The notes: generated by a model not told the origin, from the letters alone. A stretch of 64,000 nt of DNA from UBA2396 sp038042175 (GCA_964358855.1 CAYHQQ010000015.1:8866-72865), one strand, 5' to 3'. Numbered from the stretch's first letter, positions 11,994-19,898 are shown. Translations and numbers: made by a program.

Positions 11994-12659
11994 TCAATAG
12001 TACCAAGAGTTCTCGACCGAAACGTTGGGCCGATGCACCGATCCGGCCAAAATCGCATTCACACGGGCCGCCGCCGCCGCGTTCGCCACACCAACCCGCC
12101 CCACCAGCGACCACGGCATCGCCCGGTGGACCAGAAACTCCGCCTGCTTCTTCTCCTGCCGATCCGGGAACTGGGGCGTGGTGTTCCACTGCGTCGCGTT
12201 ACAGGTCTGGAAGTCCACCTCAGCCAGCCGGGCCAGATTGTCGTAGCACGCGGCCACCCGCGCCAGCGAGTGCCGGTCATAGAACACGAACCCCAGACCC
12301 GCGCCCGCCACCGCCTGTGCCGTCGACACCAGGTACGCGATGTTCGACTGATCGACCCGCGCCACGTTGTGCCCCGTGTGGATGCGGTAGAGCATCGGTG
12401 AACGCGGCCCGAAGTAGAAGCCCACGTAGTCAAGGATCACCCCGCGCGGACCGCCCTGCACGGGCAACTGCCCGCGTGCCGCCTGCGTTGTTGCATCATG
12501 GATGCCCGTCCACGCGCGGCCGTCCGCCGGGACGTGGTTGGGCGCGTGGATGTTGCCCCGTGCCAGGATCGTGGCGAGGTTGTCGATGTGGACGATCCGA
12601 TAGACCGGCGTGGAGCCCGGCGGCGGGAGCCGCGCAGGTTGGATGGGAGGAGGCGGCAT
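11994..12659 (-). CDS. darT: DarT-type DNA ADP-ribosyltransferase toxin
   Basis: The 221-residue protein matches DarT, which uses NAD+ to ADP-ribosylate thymidine in single-stranded DNA and so blocks replication of host or phage. The NAD-binding start YRIVHIDNLATIL lies at about 20-32, the DYVGFYFGPRSPMLYRI core at about 77, and the presumed catalytic glutamate is E174 in EKKQAEFLVH. Length is normal for the family. The ATG at 12659 directly follows the hsdS stop codon (TAG then ATG) and has GGAGGG about 8 bases upstream inside hsdS, so translation is likely coupled to hsdS. The antitoxin gene follows at once. The toxin appears intact, and its position inside an hsd operon suggests a backup defence when restriction fails (inference). 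Confidence 0.9.
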   Translation of the reverse strand: MPPPPIQPARLPPPGSTPVYRIVHIDNLATILARGNIHAPNHVPADGRAWTGIHDATTQAARGQLPVQGGPRGVILDYVGFYFGPRSPMLYRIHTGHNVARVDQSNIAYLVSTAQAVAGAGLGFVFYDRHSLARVAACYDNLARLAEVDFQTCNATQWNTTPQFPDRQEKKQAEFLVHRAMPWSLVGRVGVANAAAAARVNAILAGSVHRPNVSVENSWYY

Positions 12660-14012
12660 CTACACAGCCCTCCCGACGATCTTCTCCGCGTCGGCGATGC
12701 GGAGTTCGCCCGAGATGAGTTTGGGGAGCAGCGCGTCGCGGAGGGCGACGAGGGTGGCGGATTGCGCCCGCGAAGTGGCAATCCTTCCGAAGATTGGAGT
12801 CGCGGCCTGGGTGAACCCGCGTAGGACATCCACGGGCGGCTCGACGCACTGGAAGTCGAGGAAGTCCTGCGGCCGGACCCGCTGGTGGCTGTTCGAGGTT
12901 CCACTGGCGTGCGTCGTCAGGTGTTCGATCAATGGCTCGCTCGTCGCCATGCAGTAGATGAACTCGCGGCTGACCTTCTTGGCCTTGTTGCCGGTACAGA
13001 CGAGGAACTCGGTGGACGCGACCTGCCGCCTCGGTCCGGCGGCGGGCGGCAGCCAGACCCGCGGGGTTCGCGGGTTGAGTTTAGAGACTAGCACGCAATC
13101 GGCGGTCACTACGAACTTCTGGCTCTTGATCGTCTCACCCCGGTCCTTCGAGGGCATCTGACCGGTGTCGAACGCCGGGATGCTGAAGTGGTCGAAGTCT
13201 TCGCTCGGATGGTCGCCGGGGTCGATGGCATCGCGCGACAGGCTGAGCAAATCCCCCAGCGTCCCCACCCTCCACCCCTCCGGCACCTCGCCGATGGGCG
13301 AGTCCACGAGGCGTGTGGGGAAGAGGGCGGCGAGGTCGGCGGGGAGGGCTCTGGGGAACGTGGTGGGGTGGGCGGCGGCGGCGTTGGGGGGGTGGGGGGT
13401 GCGGCGGACGGGGTCAAAGTCCACGAACCACGAGGTGAAGGCCGCCCGCGCGATCCCCTCCAGCACCCGGGCCGTCTTGCGGTTCACCTCGATCTTGTCG
13501 TCCAGCGCCCCCAGCACCCCCGCGATCGCCCGCTGCTCGGGGAGGGGGGGAAAGTCAAACTTGAACGCTTCGATTCGCACGGGCGCGGTGTGTTTCACGC
13601 CAGTCCCCGTCGCGCTGGCGAGAATCTCGTGGCGATACTCGCGCGTACACATCATGTAGTACAGGAACCGCTTGCTGACGGCGTCGTTCTTCTTGAACAC
13701 GACGCGACCGACTCGTTGATTGTGCAGGACTCGAAGGCCTGGGAGGTCTGGCACGATGGCCGGGTAGCCAAGAGTGTCTGACGCCTTGCTCAAATCGGTC
13801 ATCGTGACGACGAGTTCGCCCGCAGGCAAGACGTACTCCGGCGGCACCGACCCTCGAAAGTACTTTCCCTTCCCCAACTGAAAGCCGCCGCCGATGGCGA
13901 AGTTGCCCGGTGTCAGCAGCAGGTCGCTGGTGGGCTCATCCGTGAAGTCTTCGCCGGGGAACGCAAAGCCGTGTGTGATCTTGACCAACTCGGAAAGTGG
14001 CTGCTCAGCCAT
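12660..14012 (-). CDS. hsdS: Type I restriction-modification specificity subunit
   Basis: The 450-residue specificity subunit would direct HsdM and HsdR to a bipartite recognition site. It has two target-recognition domains separated by conserved helical spacers. The first begins LSELVKITHGFAFPGEDF, and the first spacer contains FPPLPEQRAIAGVLGALDDKI, here seen as two parts near residues 165-185. The second half begins GWRVGTLGDLLSLSRDAI and ends with the ALRDALLPKLISGEL helix typical of the family. The ATG at 14012 (MAEQPLSEL) follows GAGGGGG. A longer frame to 14171 adds a Pro/Arg-rich leader that is repeat-derived. The first target domain sits next to the inverted-repeat region, as expected for a gene that swaps specificity by recombination. 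Confidence 0.92.
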   Translation of the reverse strand: MAEQPLSELVKITHGFAFPGEDFTDEPTSDLLLTPGNFAIGGGFQLGKGKYFRGSVPPEYVLPAGELVVTMTDLSKASDTLGYPAIVPDLPGLRVLHNQRVGRVVFKKNDAVSKRFLYYMMCTREYRHEILASATGTGVKHTAPVRIEAFKFDFPPLPEQRAIAGVLGALDDKIEVNRKTARVLEGIARAAFTSWFVDFDPVRRTPHPPNAAAAHPTTFPRALPADLAALFPTRLVDSPIGEVPEGWRVGTLGDLLSLSRDAIDPGDHPSEDFDHFSIPAFDTGQMPSKDRGETIKSQKFVVTADCVLVSKLNPRTPRVWLPPAAGPRRQVASTEFLVCTGNKAKKVSREFIYCMATSEPLIEHLTTHASGTSNSHQRVRPQDFLDFQCVEPPVDVLRGFTQAATPIFGRIATSRAQSATLVALRDALLPKLISGELRIADAEKIVGRAV

Positions 14013-14238
14013 GCCGCACCCCCTCCCCGCTCGCGGCGTGCTGGTCCGCCAGAGGGGCGTGCCGATGCGTGGGGGGCGGCACCTCCCCGCTGAAGGCATG
14101 AACACCACCCGCGCGGGCCGGGCCGTGATCAACTCGCGCGGGTCCGTGCCTTTGGGCCTCGGAGGTGTCAAGGGTTGTCGCCACGGGTGGAGCGAGCGAG
14201 TCTTCGAGCCAGCGCAACGCGTGGAGAGCGTCGTTCAT
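14005..14238 (-). CDS. Doubtful small ORF upstream of hsdS
   Basis: A 77-codon frame starts MNDALHALRWLEDSLAPPV with GGGGAGA just upstream and ends inside the first codons of hsdS, as a translationally coupled leader would. The first 20 residues look protein-like, but the rest is Pro/Arg/His/Ala-rich and coincides with one arm of an inverted repeat. It may be an artefact of a planctomycete-type intergenic repeat. I list it because this ATG has a credible ribosome-binding site and no other gene occupies the stretch. Confidence 0.25.
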   Translation of the reverse strand: MNDALHALRWLEDSLAPPVATTLDTSEAQRHGPARVDHGPARAGGVHAFSGEVPPPTHRHAPLADQHAASGEGVRHG

Positions 14239-14397
14239 CTTCTCCCCTGCGCCGGCGGAGCAGAGGAAGGGTTCATAAGAGGATGCGCCCGCGATGGACC
14301 GGGAACTCCGCCGCCCCGCCGGGGCGGAGAGCACGTGACCCGCCGTTGTCCACGGGTTGCGCTCGGGCCTGCGGCCGTGCGCTCCACCCGTGGCGAC
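14177..14397. repeat. Inverted repeat with nested palindromes between hsdM and hsdS
   Basis: An 18-base arm at 14177-14194 (gtcgccacgggtggagcg) is repeated perfectly inverted at 14380-14397. A degenerate third copy lies near 14347-14368, and short palindromes such as ccgccccgccggggcgg lie between and after the arms. The surrounding 700 bases between hsdM and hsdS hold no convincing gene. The composition resembles the palindromic intergenic repeats scattered through planctomycete genomes. It separates hsdM from the rest of the operon and could fold into a large structure in the mRNA. Confidence 0.6.
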
Positions 14398-14714
14398 AGC
14401 CCGTCGTCCCTCCGGGACGAGGACGACGACCTCCGGGACCTCCCCAGCGGAGGCACAGGGCAGGATGACGCGGGCCCGAGAACCCGTGCCGGGCCTCCGG
14501 ACACCGTCCATTCCCTTCCGGCGGGCCGCCAAGGGGGGGCGGCGCGCTGCGCCGGGACCCGCTAGCCCATCCGGACGACCGGCCGAGAGAGCCGTCAGGC
14601 CCGCCAACTCATCCGGCGGACGCGACGACTGCCTTGCAACGCCGTCCGCAGGACCTGTCGCGTGGCGGGGCGGGTGTGCGGAGGCCCGCGGGTGGTGGGT
14701 GCTCGGCTCGGACA

Positions 14715-16691
14715 TCACTCGGCCCCCTCGCCGCGCGGGAAAATGTCCTTCGAGATGGCCTTGCCTGCTTTCATATCGTTCCAGGCCTTCAGCACACTTG
14801 CGCGATTGCCACCGGAATCAAGCCACTCTTTGACCCTCTTGAGCTCTCGCGGGGGGATCGAGCCCGCGAGTATTTCGACACTGTTGATATCGATAGAAGC
14901 GTCCCAGTCCGGATGGGTTGCGTGAAGATGAGGACGCTGATGGTTAGCTTCCCTCATCCTGAGGCTGTATTTGGCTCCTCTAGCTTGGGTGAGTTGAAGC
15001 TGCCAAACGCCCTGGCCGTCGGCCTCGGCGGCTGCGTCGGCGCGACTCTCAGAGAGCGACGGGGGAAACCCGATCGCCGCGAGGTTGGCCGCGATGGCCT
15101 TGTCGAGGTCCGCCCCCTGGGCCGTCAGCGTGGCCAGCTCCTGCGAGAGCGCGGCCATTTTGTCCTCGAAGGGGACGCCATCATCGAGGGCTTCCTCCGC
15201 GCCGACGTAGCGGCCCGGCGCGAGGACGTGGCCGTGGGTGCGGATTTCATCGAGCGTGGCCGACTTGCAAAATCCCGCGATGTTCTCGTACTTTTTGTCC
15301 TTGGCACCGTTGCGTTTGTCGCCGCGCCAGGCGTGGTATGTGTCGGCGATGGTGGCGATGTCGGCATCGGTGAGTGTGCGCTGGACGCGATCGATCATCG
15401 AGCCCATCTTCCATGCGTTGATGAAGAGCACGTGGCCGCGACGGTCACGGAACTTACCCGACACGCCGCCGTTCTTTTTGTCGCGGGCGAGGAACCAGAG
15501 GCAGACGGAGATCTGGGTGGAGTAGAACAACTGGCCGGGCAGGGCCACCATGCAGTCCACCAGGTCCGCCTCGACGATCGACTTGCGAATGTCCCCCTCG
15601 CCGGAGGAGTTCGAGGACATCGCACCGTTTGCCAAGACGAACCCGGCAAGGCCCGTGGGGGAGAGTTTCGAGAGGAAGTGCTGTACCCATGCGAAGTTGG
15701 CGTTCCCCGGCGGCGGGACGCCGTGCTTCCAGCGTTTGTCCTCCTTCAGCAGGTCGCCTCGCCAGTCGGAGTCGTTGAAGGGCGGGTTGGCGATGACAAA
15801 GTCAGCCTTGAGGTCCGGGTGGTGGTCCTGGTGGAACGAATCGCCGTGGGTGATCTTCGCGTCGATGCCCCGGATGGCGAGGTTCATCTTGGCCAACCGC
15901 CAGGTGGTGTAGTTGGACTCCTGTCCGTAGACCGCGATGTCGCCGACGCGACCGCCGTGATGCTCGATGAACTCCTCGGACTGCACGAACATGCCCGCCG
16001 AGCCGCAGCAGGGGTCAAAGATGCGGCCCTTGTAGGGGGCGAGCATGTTGACCAGCATCTTGACGACCGGGCGCGGCGTGTAGAACTGGCCGCCCTTCTT
16101 GCCCTCGGCGCTGGCGAATTCGGAGAGGAAATACTCGTAGACACGGCCGAGCATGTCGCGCGAGCGGTGCCCCGCCCCGCCGAAGCCGATGTTGCCGATC
16201 ATGTCGATCAACTGGCCGAGACGCTGCTTGTCGAGGCCGGCGCGGGCGAAGTCTTTGGGGAGGACGGCCTTGAGGGTTGAATTGACCTTCTCGACGGCTT
16301 CCATGGCGTCATCGACGATGGTGCCGATCTTGGGGTCCTTGGCCTTGGAGAGCAGATACGACCAGCGGGCCACCTTGGGCACCCAGAAGATGTTCTCGGC
16401 CTTGTACTCGTCGGGGTCCTCGGGGTCGGCACCCTTGACTTTGGACGAGGCGAGTTCGGTGTGCTTGGCCTCGAAGGTGTCCGAGATGTACTTCAGGAAG
16501 ATCAGCCCGAGGACGACGTGCTTGTACTCGGCCGCGTCCATGTTGTTCCGGAGAGCGTCGGCGGCCTTGAAGAGCTGCTTCTCGAACCCCAGGTCGGCGT
16601 CGCTGTCTGCGGACCTAGACGCGGCTATAACGCCTCTGCCTGGCGGAGTGTCACTGATCTTCGCCTCGGGTTCTTTCTGCCGCTTCGCCAT
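14715..16691 (-). CDS. hsdM: Type I DNA methyltransferase HsdM with C-terminal DUF4160-like domain
   Basis: The 658-residue adenine methyltransferase subunit transfers methyl from S-adenosylmethionine to N6 of adenine at the site chosen by HsdS. The N-terminal helical HsdM domain spans about residues 35-170. The SAM-binding motif DPCCGSAGMF is at 226-235 and the catalytic NPPF at 302-305. The usual HsdM end is reached near residue 540. An Ala-rich linker and an extra domain at about 574-650 follow, containing RPHLHATHPDWDASID, LAGSIPPRELKRVKEWLD and LKAWNDMKAGK. This resembles DUF4160, normally a small separate protein linked with toxin-antitoxin loci. The ATG at 16691 follows GGAGG. I do not know this fusion from standard HsdM proteins. 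Confidence 0.92.
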   Translation of the reverse strand: MAKRQKEPEAKISDTPPGRGVIAASRSADSDADLGFEKQLFKAADALRNNMDAAEYKHVVLGLIFLKYISDTFEAKHTELASSKVKGADPEDPDEYKAENIFWVPKVARWSYLLSKAKDPKIGTIVDDAMEAVEKVNSTLKAVLPKDFARAGLDKQRLGQLIDMIGNIGFGGAGHRSRDMLGRVYEYFLSEFASAEGKKGGQFYTPRPVVKMLVNMLAPYKGRIFDPCCGSAGMFVQSEEFIEHHGGRVGDIAVYGQESNYTTWRLAKMNLAIRGIDAKITHGDSFHQDHHPDLKADFVIANPPFNDSDWRGDLLKEDKRWKHGVPPPGNANFAWVQHFLSKLSPTGLAGFVLANGAMSSNSSGEGDIRKSIVEADLVDCMVALPGQLFYSTQISVCLWFLARDKKNGGVSGKFRDRRGHVLFINAWKMGSMIDRVQRTLTDADIATIADTYHAWRGDKRNGAKDKKYENIAGFCKSATLDEIRTHGHVLAPGRYVGAEEALDDGVPFEDKMAALSQELATLTAQGADLDKAIAANLAAIGFPPSLSESRADAAAEADGQGVWQLQLTQARGAKYSLRMREANHQRPHLHATHPDWDASIDINSVEILAGSIPPRELKRVKEWLDSGGNRASVLKAWNDMKAGKAISKDIFPRGEGAE

Positions 16692-16886
16692 GAGTCCTCC
16701 GTCCGGTCACCCTCGCCCGCCACGCGATTGGACCAACCGCAGCGACAGCGCCACTCATGGTAACGAGTTTTGGACACGGTCGCGTTCGGTCGGCCTGCGG
16801 CATTTGCCTGCCCCAGCGGTACCGGTTCAATTTGAAATAGTCCGCGATTCGCCGGGCGTTTTGTCGTCTCCTATCCTTGCGCCAAC

Positions 16887-17039
16887 ATGGCAAAGAAACC
16901 AGCAGCCCCCGCGAAACCCTCCAAGAAGCCCATCCCACGCCCCGACGTGAATCAGGCCGCGAAGTCCCTCATTGATCGGATCACGGAGAGGACTGAGGCG
17001 GGTTCGAAGCCTGGGGTTCGTCGGGATGCTCGCCCATAA
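16887..17039 (+). CDS. Small Lys/Pro-rich ORF, possibly truncated
   Basis: A 50-codon plus-strand frame begins MAKKPAAPAKPSKKPIPRP and continues DVNQAAKSLIDRITERTE before a less convincing end. The DVNQAAKSLIDRITE core resembles widespread short proteins of unknown role that read D-x-N-Q-x-A-K-x-[IV]-V-D. Its 3' end overlaps the end of the P63C gene antisense by about 60 bases. The last dozen residues may therefore come from sequence joined to it later, making this a truncated gene. No strong ribosome-binding site is seen. Confidence 0.35.
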   Translation: MAKKPAAPAKPSKKPIPRPDVNQAAKSLIDRITERTEAGSKPGVRRDARP

Positions 17040-18051
17040 AGAGCGGGGCCGGTTTGTACTTGGGCAAAGAGGTATCAAGCATCTTCATGAACGTTTCTTT
17101 GCTCGGCGAGGCTCGCATGAGCGCGGTCACGGCCGCAAGATGCTCAAGAAGCTTTGGGTGTCCAATGTCGGTCGTGAGGTGCTGAAAGTGCTTGTTTGAG
17201 CGCTGGCCCTTCTCGTTGGGCGGGTTCTTCTTGCGAAGCTCGTGTAGCAGACCAGGGGCCAATCTCTCATAGACGATGTTGTTCGTGAGAACGCCAAAGA
17301 ACTGCGGGCGCTTCATCGTCGGCTTGTTGCGGTCATATCTCACCTTCCACAGCCGGAACATTTGTTCGTAGTAGTCGAGGCGGAAAGTGCCGACCCACTT
17401 CTGGAGTTCTTTGGCGACAAACGCCTCCAAAATCTTCGCCAACGCATCGCGAGCGCGGTCCTTCTGATAGCCGGTCGCCTCATCCACCAGGGCGACGATG
17501 CCGACGTGGGCGAGACTGCGGATAACCAAGTCGCACGCCTTGGCAAAGTGCTCCTGGCTCTTGAAGAGCACTCCCGCGTCTCTGGCGCGGAGGTAAACGT
17601 CGCAGACCTTCGGAAGAACGTCGGCGGAATAGGCGTGGGCGAGTTTGCCCGTAGGCAGCTCGACGGTGAACGGTTTTGTCGAATCGACTAAAGCCTTGTC
17701 AATAAAGGGCTTTAGGTTCCGATAGTTCAAGAAAGGGGCCATTTCTTCGACTACCGATCCACGCCCACCGGCGGGCCTGGGAGAGCGCCCAATGGCTCGG
17801 AAAAAGCCCTCCTGCGTAAGAACTCGCGTTCCGTCCTCCAAGACCGCACACTTGATGCTTGCGGTTCCAATCGGGATGTCCCCCATGTGTGTCGCCTTGA
17901 CGATTCGCTCGGACGCCTTGGACTTGCGCCAGCGAGCCTGAGCCGCGATCCGAGCGATTTCAGACCGCTGTGATCCGTTCAGGGAATCGGCTCTCGCCTG
18001 TCCGCCCTTTTTCCCCGCTTCCGACCCACCGAACCCAGTTTCATCAATCAT
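16981..18051 (-). CDS. P63C-domain protein
   Basis: The 356-residue protein ends in a P63C domain, named from the phage P63 protein and of unknown biochemical function. It is visible as RPQFFGVLTNNIVYERLAPG near residue 260 and the segments KGQRSNKHFQHLTTDIGHPK and LLEHLAAVTALMRAS near 290-320. The N-terminus has a Gly/Ala/Arg-rich MIDETGFGGSEAGKKGGQAR segment, then a domain with VLEDGTRVLTQEGFFRAIGR near 85 that resembles phage antirepressor-like or KilA-type regions. The ATG at 18051 follows AAGGAG by 7 bases. It is transcribed leftward from the palindromic divergent promoter at 18073-18117. P63C genes occur in phages and mobile elements, which fits here. A regulatory role is possible but unproven. 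Confidence 0.8.
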   Translation of the reverse strand: MIDETGFGGSEAGKKGGQARADSLNGSQRSEIARIAAQARWRKSKASERIVKATHMGDIPIGTASIKCAVLEDGTRVLTQEGFFRAIGRSPRPAGGRGSVVEEMAPFLNYRNLKPFIDKALVDSTKPFTVELPTGKLAHAYSADVLPKVCDVYLRARDAGVLFKSQEHFAKACDLVIRSLAHVGIVALVDEATGYQKDRARDALAKILEAFVAKELQKWVGTFRLDYYEQMFRLWKVRYDRNKPTMKRPQFFGVLTNNIVYERLAPGLLHELRKKNPPNEKGQRSNKHFQHLTTDIGHPKLLEHLAAVTALMRASPSKETFMKMLDTSLPKYKPAPLFMGEHPDEPQASNPPQSSP

Positions 18052-18072
18052 TCGAGGCTCCTTGTTGGCTTG

Positions 18073-18117
18073 TGCTTGACAGCCAAGCATAGCCGCGTTA
18101 TGCTTGGCTGTCAAGCA
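18073..18117. promoter_or_regulatory. Perfect 18-bp palindrome forming two mirror-image promoters
   Basis: The arm tgcttgacagccaagcat at 18073-18090 is repeated perfectly inverted at 18100-18117 across a 9-base spacer. Each strand reads TTGACA, 17 bases, TATGCT: on the plus strand at 18076-18081 and 18099-18104, on the minus strand at 18114-18109 and 18091-18086. Each arm holds the -35 of one promoter and the -10 of the other. Transcription would start near 18111 rightward and near 18079 leftward, the latter about 28 bases before the P63C start. A dimeric repressor binding the palindrome would silence both directions. Confidence 0.7.
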
Positions 18118-18130
18118 TGGAGTTTCCAGC

Positions 18131-18244
18131 ATGAACCGGCTCACCACTGAAACCCGCGTCCAGATCGTCAAAGCCCTCTGTGAAGGATGCTCTACCGCCC
18201 TGCGGGTCTTCCGAGGGGGGCCTACCTATGAATTCCATGGGTAG
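18131..18244 (+). pseudogene. Truncated N-terminus of an IS1-type transposase/HTH gene
   Basis: A 37-codon frame starts at an ATG with GGAG 8 bases upstream. Its first 21 residues, MNRLTTETRVQIVKALCEGC plus S, match the usual start of short IS1-family transposase (HTH) proteins common in planctomycetes. The frame then loses similarity near 18193 and stops. The rest of the transposase, including any DDE domain, is absent. The palindromic promoter lies directly upstream, so this could be the remnant of the insertion that brought that promoter. The family match is from memory and covers few residues. Confidence 0.45.
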
Positions 18245-19301
18245 TGGCCTGATCCGCCACGCAGGATCGGTCGGGGTATCGGCACCACTCGCGCCATGCC
18301 CCGCCCGACCGCCCGATGAAAGCGAGTGGGCGATGGACGTAGCAGAATTGGCGGGCCTCCTGAATGAGTCCGCCGAACTGATTTGGACTGACAATCTTGT
18401 CAGCACGGTGTTTCCTTCAGGCAGTCCTCCGGACGCCAAATGGCTTTTGCATCCCGATCAGGGTGTGAGCGAAGGCGCGAACCGTTTGGTCTCTTGCCTT
18501 ACCTCTGCCGAAACTGAAGGTCTCCTCGCCGAGATGGTGTTGCGTGAGCGGCCCGGCATTGAAAGGCTGCGGCAGTATGTAGTCAATCTCGTTGAGCATG
18601 TCTCACTCTCCCAAGAGAGCATCTCGCGGACGATGAACGACGCTTTCAGATCAGCGTCCCAGATTTGCTGCGAATACACCGGCGCAGAATTTCGCACCGG
18701 CTGCTTGTTTCCCGTTCGAGTAGAGGACCTATGCACGGATGGCGATGATTCTCGCTTGGTCGGTGGCGATGCTGCACGCCGCAAGGAGCTTGCCAAAGCC
18801 CTCGGCATTCGACACAAGTTCCCCGACTCTCGCATCCTCCAGGGGGCCGAGAAGTGTGCGCGCCAATACTGGACGGCGTTGGGCGACGGTGCCCGACAGG
18901 TTCTGGAATTGCGGTATGGACTGTTGTGCGCGATCAAGCTCGTTTGCGGGTTTCTTGCGTCACTGGAGCGTGCCCACGGCGATGGCAAACTAACCGAGAC
19001 GCCTGCTGCGGCAACGGTCGCGAGCGGCGGCCGTGCGTTGAAGAAGTCGGTCGGCACCAGCACGGGCAATGGCTACGACTCGCTCTCGCCCATGACGCGT
19101 CCAATTCTCATAGCGCAGGCCGCCCGAGCTGCGGGCATGCGCCCGGACCTCTTATTGAAGCGATTGCGTGCCCGCAAATACGCCATCGCCGGGGTGAAAG
19201 GGTCGTCTGAGGCCGAATGGGCACACGTGCTGCTCGCCCTGCCGCCCGCTAAGCGGCGACAGGTAAAGGCGTGGGTGGAGAAGAACTTCCCATCAGAGTG
19301 A
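18228..19301 (+). CDS. Hypothetical protein of the integrative element
   Basis: The 357-residue protein shows no domain I recognise. From about residue 36 it is a mostly helical, soluble sequence (MDVAELAGLLNESAELIW, VNLVEHVSLSQESISRTMND). Residues near 250-290 are low-complexity. The last 70 residues (PILIAQAARAAGMRPDLLLK, then RLRARKY) look like a small DNA-binding or helix-turn-helix region followed by LPPAKRRQVKAWVEKNF. The ATG at 18228 has GAGGGGGG 8 bases upstream; another ATG at 18333 is possible and would remove a Pro-rich leader. It is read rightward from the palindromic promoter and precedes the excision and replication genes of the element, so an accessory role there is likely. Confidence 0.7.
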   Translation: MNSMGSGLIRHAGSVGVSAPLAPCPARPPDESEWAMDVAELAGLLNESAELIWTDNLVSTVFPSGSPPDAKWLLHPDQGVSEGANRLVSCLTSAETEGLLAEMVLRERPGIERLRQYVVNLVEHVSLSQESISRTMNDAFRSASQICCEYTGAEFRTGCLFPVRVEDLCTDGDDSRLVGGDAARRKELAKALGIRHKFPDSRILQGAEKCARQYWTALGDGARQVLELRYGLLCAIKLVCGFLASLERAHGDGKLTETPAAATVASGGRALKKSVGTSTGNGYDSLSPMTRPILIAQAARAAGMRPDLLLKRLRARKYAIAGVKGSSEAEWAHVLLALPPAKRRQVKAWVEKNFPSE

Positions 19302-19465
19302 ACTCCAGCAACCACCTCGACACACCTGCATCCACCTCGTTTTGTATCACAAGTGCACTTGACGCCTGAAATCAAGGCCACTTTGCTCATTTTCCAGACA
19401 CCTGAGTTCGCCGTTAATACTCCTCGGTCATGTGGCAGGTCAGCCACTCGACAGGAGCAATCAAC
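19302..19465 (+). promoter_or_regulatory. Leader of the excision/replication operon with 12-bp palindrome
   Basis: This gap upstream of the first excisionase-like gene contains the perfect palindrome caagtgcacttg at 19350-19361. An AT-rich stretch with TTAATA lies at 19414-19419 and could be a -10 element. No clear -35 partner is seen. The palindrome could be an operator for the XRE protein encoded 3.3 kb downstream, but that is only a guess. Confidence 0.3.
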
Positions 19466-19654
19466 ATGGCGGCGAACATTGAAGTGTGCACGGTCCGCGA
19501 GGTGGCGGATGCACTTAGGGTCAGCCAGGCGACAATCCGCCGACTGATCGCGGCATCCAAATTGCCAGCGATGCGGGTGGGTCGCTCCGTTCGGGTCGAT
19601 CGGAGCGTGCTTGCGAGGCTCGTTGCGGAGGGCAAGGTGTCTCGTGGCAAGTGA
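19466..19654 (+). CDS. Excisionase/MerR-type helix-turn-helix protein
   Basis: The 62-residue protein is a single winged helix-turn-helix of the excisionase (HTH_17) class: CTVREVADALRVSQATIRRL as the HTH, then PAMRVGRSVRVDRSVL as the wing. The start ATG at 19466 has AGGAG 8 bases upstream; an ATG at 19430 in the same frame lacks a site and adds an unrelated leader. Such proteins bend attachment-site DNA to favour excision or act as small regulators. It overlaps the next HTH gene by 11 bases and begins the element's operon. Confidence 0.85.
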   Translation: MAANIEVCTVREVADALRVSQATIRRLIAASKLPAMRVGRSVRVDRSVLARLVAEGKVSRGK

Positions 19655-19898
19655 CCCCACTTCCCAGGCGACGCCGACCGCTTCGGCCCCCTTCCTCATC
19701 GACGCCGTCGCGGCCCGCAAGCTGCTTTGCATGGGAGTGCGGCGGATGTGGTCCCTGTCGATCTGCGGCGCGATCCCGAGCAAGAAGATCGGCAAGAGCC
19801 GCCGGTACTGCCCTGAGGAACTGCGGGCGTGGGTGCGGGCTGGCTGCCCTACGGACGCCGGTGCGGGCGCTCGCGTGAGGAAGGGGATGGCACGATGA
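19644..19898 (+). CDS. Second small excisionase-like HTH protein
   Basis: The 84-residue protein starts at a GTG (19644) overlapping the previous gene by 11 bases. A proline/threonine-rich leader is followed by an HTH_17-like core, FLIDAVAARKLLCMGVRRMW, and a wing, PSKKIGKSRRYCPEELRAWV. The C-terminus is Ala/Gly/Arg-rich. It overlaps the primase gene by ATGA, so the three genes are translationally coupled. The pairing of two dissimilar excisionase-type proteins suggests one is the recombination directionality factor and the other a regulator. Confidence 0.75.
   Translation: MASDPTSQATPTASAPFLIDAVAARKLLCMGVRRMWSLSICGAIPSKKIGKSRRYCPEELRAWVRAGCPTDAGAGARVRKGMAR

Noticed and set aside
14005..14718. 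237-codon minus-strand ORF filling the hsdM-hsdS gap.
   Set aside because: Most of it is translated palindromic repeat (Arg/Pro/Gly-rich). Only the last 77 codons have a credible start, and those are listed at low confidence.
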